A stretch of 64,000 nt of DNA. Source: Mixophyes australis (Eukaryota; Chordata; Amphibia; Anura; Limnodynastidae). The translations under genes were made by a program, and so were the position numbers. Of this stretch, positions 56,332 through 64,000 are shown one piece after another. The first letter of the stretch is position 1. Each line of letters begins with the position of its first letter. The notes beneath the pieces are model-generated. The model made no database searches. It was not told the DNA's origin and saw only the letters and a program-made list of their open reading frames with translations. Where the stretch lies: the NCBI GenBank assembly GCA_036250195.1, contig JAVHZZ010000006.1:186619850-186683849 (forward strand), in the 5' to 3' direction.

Positions 56332-59300
56332 CTGCAGAGAAGAAGAAATAACAAAATTAGCAATATGCAAGGGACATACAACTATGGGGGAAAACGCATC
56401 CTTTTAGTTAAGCTTTTGGGCCGAATACTATAAAAAAAATAAAAAAATACAGTCAGTCAACGGAGATTGTGAGGAATGGTGGGGATCCCAAAAAATTCAA
56501 CAACATGCTACGGGCAGGAATGAGGACTCTTCTCTGACCACGGCAGGCGTCGGGTGACCTGCCTGTAGCATTTTAAACTTATGTTTAACTTATGGAACTC
56601 CAGACAAACTGTATTATATGTTTAAGATGTAGTTATCCCTTTAAATACAATAGTAAGACACAAACTGCACATGAATTAAACGCTAAAATAATGCTCTGAA
56701 ATATAGTATAAACAGGTTAACGAATACAATTTACTGCTTGTGAGCCATTCTGAGCAATACCACAACCCATTTTATTCAAATACAAGCATTGTGATAGGAT
56801 GTTTAAAATTCTAAACTATTGTTCTACCCCCTATTCCATCTTTCCAATCCATTTCCATCTCATTATATTTAATTATATGTTTTCATAATTTTTTTTTTTT
56901 TAATAAAATACATGTTTATGGACTTAGCATTATTACATCTGTTAATCAGCAACAATTGTGCTAAGAAGGATAATAACTTCAATGTTTATTTACATTCTCA
57001 GCCACAATCATCACAAGTCCTTCATATCTAATTACACATTATAAACCGCCGATATCACCCAGGAGGAACTGCTGATAAAACGTGTATGGGACTATTACAC
57101 ACTAAACAACCAGTGCAGAGTACAGAGAGCCTCATTTTTGCAACAGCCAGACCTTTGTATTATCACACTGTAAACAGCACACATTGCATGGCAGGGAGTG
57201 CTGGAGAGCACAATGAGGAGGTGTAACTATACCAGCCTTTACATCTCTTCCGTCTTTAAGGACCCTCTGTTAGCTTACCAGTGAATACCAGTCTATGGCA
57301 CCCAAGAAACCTATTTATATTATTTTACCTCTTATACTTATTCTACTACTATTACTATCTATGAAGCATTGTATTGTAATAGCATTACCATTAATTCTAA
57401 TGCTATATTTAAATCATTGTTCTTTTCTCATACTTTATCACATAAATTTCCCACCAATATGATACCTTGACTCTCAGATGTATGCCAGTTTCGTCCTAAA
57501 ATCATGAATCTATGATTATTATTGAACTGACACACTATTTTTAACATATGTCTACACTTTCTTTATATCAAAACTTCTTACAATTCACTCCATATATAGA
57601 CTACATGACCAAATGTATATGGACACCCGAATAACACATCCATTTGTGCGTTTTGAGCATCTCATTCCAAAACCATAGGCAATAATATGGGGGTGGTCCC
57701 TCCGTTGGTGCTATAACAGCCTCCACTTTTCTGGGAAGGCTCTTCACTAAATTTTGGAAAATGGCTGAAGGGATTCGCATCCATTCAGCCACAAGAGTAT
57801 TCGCGAGATTGGGCACAGAGGTTAGCCGATAAGGTCTGGTTCACAGTTGGTGTTCCAATTCATCCCAAAAGTGAGGTCACGCCTCTGTGCAGGCCAGTCA
57901 AGTTCCTCCACACCAGACTTCGTAAACCATTATTTGATGGACCTTACTTCCTGCATGAGTGCATTGTCATCCTGAAACAGGGAATGTCTTTCTCTAAAGT
58001 ATTTCCACAGAGTTAGAAGCAAATAATTCTCTAGAACGCCATTGTATGCTGTAGCATTAAGATTACCCTTCACTGGAAATAATGGGACCCAGCCAAACCG
58101 TGAAAAACAGCCCCAGATCATTAATCTTCATTCACCAAACTTTACAGTTGGCAGTACGCATTCGGATAGGAAGCGTTCGCCTGGCATCCTCCAAACCCAC
58201 ATTTGTCTATCAGACTGCCAGACGATGAAGCATGCTTTGTCACGCTATAGGTTGCTGGTTTTCCACAAAGTCCAGCACTACAGTCAACATTTGGCTTTGT
58301 GCATGGTGACCTGAGGCTTAGGTGTGGCTGCTCGCCTGTGAAAACCCAATGCATGAAGCTCCTGACGAACAGTTCTTGTGCTGACGCTACTTCTAGAGGC
58401 AGTTTTAACCCGGTAGCGTGTGTTGGAAACGAGAACAGACAATTTTTACACTTTACGCACTTCAGCACTCGGTGGTCCCGTTCTGTGAGCTTGCTGAGCT
58501 GTCGTTTCTCCTAGATGTTTTCCCTTCACAATAACAGCACTTAAGAGTTGACTGGAGCAGCTCTAAACAGGGCAGAAACTTGACAAACCGACTTGCAGGA
58601 AAGGTGGCATCCTACCACACTGCCACGTTGAAAGTCACTGAGTTTCTACTGCTAATGTTTGACTATGGAGATTGCATAGCTCTATGCTTTATTTTATGCA
58701 CTTGTTGGGTGTGGGTGAAATGGCCAAATACACTAACTAGTAGGGGTGTCTACATACTTTTGTCCATGTAGTGTATTTACCATTTGCACCATCCATCTCA
58801 TACTCTGCTGCACAGCAAGCCAGAAACAACACTGTCCAAATGTATTATCACAATAGAGATTGAAATATATTTCTGTAAAATTTACCCCCCTTCTCTTTTT
58901 GTTTACTGGAAAGAAAAACACTTTCCAACATTTCCCTAAAAAAAGCAAAGTAGGGGTTGTATTACATAAATAAATGTTAAAGCTTGTTAATATAGAATAC
59001 TGTACATTGCAATAGGTGTTCTATTCTGTCCCCACCTTGTCATTGAGGAAACCAATCTTAAGAATATTTTCCACACTGGCGACTCCTTCGGCCATTGTGA
59101 GATCCCCCAGAGTATCTCCAAGAAGAAGAATATGACTGCGGTGGCTAATATGCTGGAAATATTCAGTGTCTCTTAGGACAGAGTTATTCTTGTTGTATGT
59201 ATGAATTAATTCACCCTTAAATCCAGTCAGGAAACCCTAAGAAATAATAAAATTTACAACATTAGAAACATAATCTGCCAATACATCGACATCAGGACAT

Positions 59301-61242
59301 GTACCTCTCACCTCTTCCTAATACACAGACATCAGGACACGTACCTCTCACCTCCTCCTAATACACAGACATCAGGACACGTACCTCTCACCTCCTCCTA
59401 ATACACAGACATCAGGACACGTACCTCTCACCTCCTCCTAATACACAGACATCAGGACACATACCTCTCACCTCCTCCTAATACACAGACATCAGGACAC
59501 GTACCTCTCACCTCCTCCTAATACACAGACATCAGGACACTTACCTCTCACCTCTTCCTAATACAGACATCAGGACACGTACCTCTCACCTCCTCCTAAT
59601 ACACAGACATCAAGACATATACCTCTCACCTCCTCCTAATACAGACATCAGGACACGTACCTCTCACCTCCTCCTAATACACAGACATCAGGACACGTAC
59701 CTCTCACCTCCTCCTAATACACAGACATCAGGACACGTACCTCTCACCTCCTCCTAATACACAGACATCAGGACACGTACCTCTCACCTCTTCCTAATAC
59801 AGACATCAGGACACGTACCTCTCACCTCCTCCTAATACACAGACATCAAGACATATACCTCTCACCTCCTCCCAGACAATAGCACATGCACCTCACACCA
59901 ACTCCTAATACACAGACATCAGGACATGTACCTTTCACCCTAAAACAAAGACTTTAAGATACAAGTAAACACTGTGACTTACATTCTCATCAAACTCCAT
60001 GTAGTTGGAGACCACCTTAATATTGGAGTGATAAACCCCAGCCTGACGGATAATTTCCTCCAAAACATCACCAATACCAGCAGAGAAAATAAAGAGAGGA
60101 ATCTTGCTGCGATGTAGTGTGTCAAAAAATATCTCAAAACCTTCTCTAAGAGAACACAAAAATGGAGTTTAAATGGGAGAAAACATGACCACAAGACTAG
60201 GAGATTTAAAATGGAAAATTAAGTTGCCTAAAATAAGGCGAGAGAACACATATGAAGAGTGAGAAGGAGTACTTGAAAGGATTCACACTAGAAGGGCAAT
60301 GGGGAGGTGGTTACCACAAGTAAGCAAAAAGAAGGGAAAATTAAAGGCACTATTTGAAACATACCATTGTGTGTCTTCTAAATATTTAGAGACAAATGTA
60401 TAATATGCCACAAATAATTCTGGGAACAGAGAGAATTAACTTTGTGATATAGCAGTGATTTGCAATGTCCTGCACACGCTACCTTTTCTTTCACAGGGAT
60501 ATGGATTGAACAGTGGTGAGGCAGTAACTTGCCTCATTGAGAACGTGAAGAAGCAGGGAAAGCCATCCCTTATTCATTTTAAAAACTGCACTGTGACTAA
60601 GAATTCGTTCACTTTTTTGGGAGTCAATCTGATAATGAAGAGTGCCCCATTTTCTGCTTCTCCCAGCAACAAAAGCTTGATCATTCCGGAGTTATTAATT
60701 CTGTGTGTTATCCTTTTATTTTACAAGAAACTATTGCATTATATATTTGTATATCATTGGTTAATCGTTTAATCTTAAAGCATTGTGGATGTATTTTCTA
60801 TAATAAATTACACTTAAGTTCAAGTCTCTGTGTTCTTATGAATTCATCTTACAGTTTGGTCAAAATGCTACATAGCTGAAAATAGGGGAGAACATTGTGG
60901 TTTATGTTAACGCTGATTAAAGTAACTTGTGATAGATTAGTTCCAAGGGAGAACCTAAGGCTTGCTAAATAAGAGTGTCAGCTCTTCATAAAACACCTTG
61001 GTGGCGGCATAATTGGTAAGGCAAAGTTTGTGTGTGGCATAGATAGGAAATACTCAAGTGAATGCTGGATCATGAGCGCTACGGAATTTGCTGGCGCTAT
61101 ATAAATAAATGTTGATGATGATGGTGATGATTCATTGTTATTTTTCTTATACCTTAGTTTAGCCTGTGACTCTTTCACAATCTGTGTTAGCTTTTGCTTC
61201 TCAATCTTTTGTTCACAGAGAAGTGTGTGCGCTTTAGTCCAC
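56221..61242 (-). CDS. NT5C3B: NT5C3B (cytosolic 5'-nucleotidase 3B), last four coding exons; 5' part outside window
   Basis: HAD-superfamily cytosolic nucleotidase that dephosphorylates nucleoside monophosphates, with 7-methyl-GMP as the known preferred substrate of the 3B form. Exons in order: 61242-61153, 60145-59983, 59236-59036, 56331-56221, 188 codons including the stop. Phases join without a break and all sites are GT-AG. Conserved HAD motifs are visible: [17 protein letters not shown] (motif II serine) and [14 protein letters not shown] (motif IV acidic pair). [24 protein letters not shown] and [16 protein letters not shown] closely resemble human NT5C3B, more so than NT5C3A. The nucleophile motif I and the start must lie on earlier exons right of 64000. 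In human the gene lies tail-to-tail with FKBP10, as here, but here about 11 kb separates the coding ends. Confidence 0.93.
57597..58775 (-). pseudogene. Second Tc1/mariner relic, in NT5C3B intron
   Basis: Termini around TACATGACCAAATGTATATG and TACTTTTGTCCATGTAGTGT; both start with TA. The minus strand keeps [20 protein letters not shown] and HSLFQDDNA of a Tc1 transposase, with several stops. It is a different subfamily from 51612-52740. Confidence 0.85.
59036..59236 (-). CDS. NT5C3B: NT5C3B exon with HAD motif IV
   Basis: Sixty-seven codons, from [17 protein letters not shown] through [14 protein letters not shown] to [12 protein letters not shown]. The acceptor is TTCTTAG and the donor AAG|GTGGGG. 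Confidence 0.94.
59285..59925 (-). repeat. 40-bp minisatellite filling an NT5C3B intron
   Basis: About 15 copies of ACACAGACATCAGGACACGT plus ACCTCTCACCTCCTCCTAAT, with some 38-bp variants. It occupies most of the 746-bp intron between two NT5C3B coding exons. On the gene's sense strand each unit reads GGAGGTGAGAGGTACGTG. Confidence 0.95.
59983..60145 (-). CDS. NT5C3B: NT5C3B exon with HAD motif II
   Basis: Encodes [37 protein letters not shown] and SNYMEFDEN. The acceptor is CTCTTAG and the donor AAT|GTAAGT. The SAG serine is the phosphate-binding motif II residue. Confidence 0.94.
60497..60820 (+). other. Terminal-exon-like segment, antisense in NT5C3B intron
   Basis: After a good acceptor (TTTTCTTTCACAG, ending 60496) an open frame runs 91 codons to TAA at 60770-60772. 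It starts [20 protein letters not shown] and ends in a hydrophobic stretch ([20 protein letters not shown]) resembling a membrane or GPI-signal tail. AATAAA follows at 60802-60807. The product is not recognised. No upstream exons were found, so it may be an orphan exon or part of a repeat. Confidence 0.4.
61073..61131 (+). repeat. L2 LINE tail fragment
   Basis: GCTACGGAATTTGCTGGCGC, TATATAAATAAATG, then GATGAT repeats; it ends 21 bp from an NT5C3B exon. Confidence 0.6.
61153..61242 (-). CDS. NT5C3B: NT5C3B internal exon (helical segment)
   Basis: Encodes [20 protein letters not shown] and then IVKESQAKL, a lysine/glutamine-rich helix. The acceptor is CTCCCAG and the donor CTAAG|GTATAAG. The split arginine codon is completed by the next exon. 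Confidence 0.9.
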
Positions 61243-61822
61243 CTGGGAGATAAAAGACAAAGAGGTTAGAAAACACAGCTCGCCATCCAAATACAATGTT
61301 TTAGCAAAGGTGTGTTCACAGAAGCTACCACTGAAAACATTTTGCCAACTATACGAATTGCATACCCCATTTAATTTTATTGCTGGCCCCTTAATACGCC
61401 TTATAAAAGTTATTTATTTTTAGCAAACAGATCTTACTGCTTCAAAGAATAGAGAAGGGAATACAGCTAATTTAAAGAAGACAGGTCACCAGGTCCACTG
61501 ATGTAATTTCAGCACTTTGCTAAAGTTGCTTGTGCGCTATGTAGTTGTCAAAAAACAAACTAAAAAAAAACCAAAACCGGTTCCTATGTGAATGATCTAG
61601 CAGCGGGAACATTAAAGCTCTTTATGCATAAACTCAGACTCAAGCACATCCATCTAAAGGGTGCAAATTTGCACCTGGACAAACCATGTTTGTGATTTTT
61701 TTCCAATTGCAGGAACAAAATACTGCCTGCTTCTGCATATAGCACACAAAAGAGAATTTTTTACTCACTGTAAAATCCTATTCTCTGAGTCCATGGGGGG
61801 ACACTGCAACAATAGGGTAGTG

Positions 61823-63373
61823 CAGTGGTTCCCAAACTTTTGCAGTTCGCGGCACCCTTAGAGTCTCCATAATTTTTTAAGGCACCCCTCCAAAATAATT
61901 ACCGAACAGTCCTGTTTTAGAAGTAGTTGGGTCAAAAAAATTGTAATAAGTATTTAGGTCAGGACAAAAATGCTTATTTAGTTGTATGCAAAAATGCCCC
62001 CTCTGCATCCAGACACTCTGCCCTCAGGCACTCTGCCCCGTCTGCATCCAGACATCCTGCCCCCTCTGCCCTCTCTCACGCTGTCCCCCCTGCCCTCTCT
62101 CACACTGTCCCCCCTCCTATGCCCTCTCACAGCTCATCTGCCACGTGGTCCCCCTCCTCTGCCCTCTGTCCCCCTCCTCTGCCCTCTGTCATGCTGGTCC
62201 AGCTCCTCTGCCCTCTGTAAAGCTGTCCCAGCTCCTCTGCCCCCCTCCTCTGCCCTCTGTCACGCTGTCCCAGCTCCTCTGCCCTTTCATGCTGTCCCCC
62301 TGCTCTGCCCTCTGGCACGCTGTCCCAGCTTCTCTTCCACGCTGGTCCAGCTCCTCTGCCCTCCGTCACGCTGCTCCAGCTCCTCTGCCCTCCGTCACGC
62401 TGCTCCAGCTCCTCTGCCCTCCGTCACGCTGCTCCAGCTCCTCTGCCCTCCGTCACGCTGGTCCAGCTCCTCTGCCCTCCGTCACGCTGGTCCAGCTCCT
62501 CTGCCCTCCGTCACGCTGGTCCAGCTCCTCTGCCCTCCGTCACGCTGGTCCAGCTCCTCTGCCCTCCGTCACGCTGGTCCAGCTCCTCTGCCCTCCGTCA
62601 CGCTGGTCCAGCTCCTCTGCCCTCCGTCACGCTGGTCCAGCTCCTCTGCCCTCTGTCACGCTGGTCCAGCTCCTCTGCCCTCTGTCACGCTGGTCCAGCT
62701 CCTCTGCCCTCTGTCACGCTGTCACTCTCCTGTCCCCCTCCTCTGTCCCCCTCTTGTCACGCTGTCACTCTCCTCTGTCCCCCTCCTGTCACGCTGTCAC
62801 TCTCCTCTGTCCCTCTCCTGTCACACTGTCCCTCTCCTGTCACTCTCCTCTGTCCCTCTCCTGTCACGCGGTCACTCTCCTCTGTCCCTCTCATGTCACG
62901 CTGTCACTCTACTCTGTCCCTCTCCTGTCACGCTGTCACTCTCCTCTGTCCCCCTCCTGTCACTCTCCTCTGTCCCCCTCCTGTCACGCTGTCACTCTCC
63001 TCCGTCCCCTCCTGTCACGCTGTCACTCTCCTCTGTCCCATCCTGTCACGCTGTCACTCTCCTCTGTCCCCCTCCTGTCACGCTGTCACTCTCCTCTGTC
63101 CCCCTCCTGTCACGCTGTCACTCTGCTCTGTCCCCCTCCTGTCACACTGTCACTCTCCTCTGTCCCTCTCCTGTCACTCTCCTCTGTCCCTCTCCTGTCA
63201 CTCTCCTCTGTCCCTCTCCTGTCACGCTGTCACTCTCCTCTGTCCCTCTCCTGTCACGCTGTCCCTCTCCTCTGTCCCCCTGTCCCTCTCCTCTGTCCCT
63301 CTCTCACTTTGCCCCCTCTGCCGCTGGCCCGCAGCGCCCCTGGGAGCCGCGGCGCACAGTTTGGGAACCGCCG
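61823..63373. mobile_element. hAT element swollen by two minisatellites
   Basis: Ends CAGTGGTTCCCAAACT / CAGTTTGGGAACCGCCG; perfect 8-bp duplication GGGTAGTG at 61815-61822 and 63374-63381. The interior is two arrays: a 29-bp unit (CGTCACGCTGGTCCAGCTCC plus TCTGCCCTC) at about 62190-62720 and an about 32-bp unit (CTGTCACTCTCCTCTGTCCC plus CCTCCTGTCACG) at 62720-63300. The long Ser/Leu/Pro frames through it are repeat artefacts. Confidence 0.9.
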
Positions 63374-63387
63374 GGGTAGTGCAAGAG

Positions 63388-63524
63388 TGATTGTAAGCTT
63401 GCGAACAGTGCCCTCTTATGTCTCTGTCTGTATGTATTACCCAGTATTATTTTATTACTGTTTGTTCCCAATTGTAAAGAGCTACAGAATTTGCTGGCGC
63501 TATATAAATAAGTGATGATGATGG
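63388..63524 (+). repeat. L2 LINE 3' end
   Basis: GATTGTAAGCTTGCGAACAG through CCCAATTGTAAAGAGCTACA to GGCGCTATATAAATAAGTG, directly after the hAT element. Confidence 0.65.
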
Positions 63525-63768
63525 AATCTGATGATAAGGCACTTTAAGTCAGCAAGAGTTGAGGATAGCTCCTCCCAAAAGATGTCCACCCCTCCCCCCT
63601 CCCATCTAGAGCTAACCTCAGTTTTGTAATAAAGCCCAAAGAGAGGGACTTGCTAGGTATAACAAAAAGCAAGAACATATACTACCAACACAGAAAAAAC
63701 AGCTTACAATCCAAATGGCACAGGTCTGGGCTCCTTAATGTAAGCCAAACGAATGGCATGGACACCAG

Positions 63769-63950
63769 AATGGTTTAGTGGTTAGCACTTCTGCCTCACA
63801 GCACTGGGGTCATGAGTTTAAATCCTGACGATTATCTGTGTGGAGCTTGTATTTTCACCCCGTGTTTGAGTGGGTTTCCACCCGGCACTCCAGTTTCCTC
63901 CCACAATCCAAAAACATACTAGTAGGTTAATTGTCTGCTATCAAATTGAC

Positions 63951-64000
<50 letters not shown>
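63769..64000 (+). mobile_element. tRNA-derived SINE running off the window
   Basis: GGTTTAGTGGTTAGCACTTC head and core, then a (GT)n run from 63953 to the window edge. Confidence 0.7.

Noticed and set aside
57597..58775. Overlapping plus-strand frames of 63-90 codons
   Set aside because: Antisense shadows of the Tc1 transposase relic.
61982..63515. Overlapping 465- and 509-codon open frames, Ser/Leu/Pro rich
   Set aside because: They coincide with 29- and 32-bp tandem repeats inside a hAT element with an intact target duplication; several frames are open at once.
1..64000. CRISPR-like arrays among the regular repeats
   Set aside because: Arrays are contiguous tandem units without spacers, in a genome with spliced vertebrate genes.

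Overview
The window is vertebrate nuclear DNA, most likely from a frog or another amphibian. Evidence: interrupted genes with GT-AG introns, three neighbouring vertebrate genes in a conserved order, and a very high load of hAT, Tc1, DIRS, L1, L2 and short palindromic elements. The taxon is inferred from repeat types and protein similarity recalled from memory; no search was run. Nothing bacterial, no CRISPR array and no rRNA or tRNA gene was seen.

Three genes are supported exon by exon. (1) P3H4 (SC65/LEPREL4), minus strand, four 5' coding exons between 13940 and 2529; its 3' exons lie left of the window. (2) FKBP10 (FKBP65), plus strand, a complete ten-exon coding region from 26771 to 45125 predicting 564 residues: signal peptide, four FKBP domains, two EF hands and a C-terminal HEEL. 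(3) NT5C3B, minus strand, its last four coding exons between 61242 and 56221; its 5' exons lie right of the window. P3H4, FKBP10, NT5C3B is also the order and orientation on human chromosome 17q21, which supports orthology. P3H4 and FKBP10 are both endoplasmic-reticulum proteins of collagen maturation and are transcribed divergently; NT5C3B is a cytosolic nucleotidase that is only a neighbour.

Layout: 1-2.5 kb repeats; 2.5-14 kb P3H4, with a 79-bp satellite and palindromic elements in its introns; 14-26.7 kb the P3H4-FKBP10 interval, almost wholly mobile DNA (hAT elements with intact 8-bp target duplications, an L2 LINE split by several insertions, and a 2-kb TAACC-rich minisatellite); 26.7-45.4 kb FKBP10, with SINEs, MITEs and a DIRS-type relic in its introns; 45.8-48.6 kb an L1-like relic; 49-56 kb an intergenic stretch with a Tc1 relic in an L2-like fragment; 56.2-61.3 kb NT5C3B, with a second Tc1 relic and an intron made mostly of a 40-bp minisatellite; 61.8-63.4 kb a hAT element swollen by minisatellites, which creates false 465- and 509-codon reading frames.

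Most notable observations: the 40-bp array in NT5C3B repeats splice-donor-like sequence on the sense strand; a terminal-exon-like segment occurs twice (50.8 and 60.5 kb), one copy open and one broken; P3H4 has a likely GC-AG intron; and the divergent P3H4/FKBP10 start codons are 12.8 kb apart.
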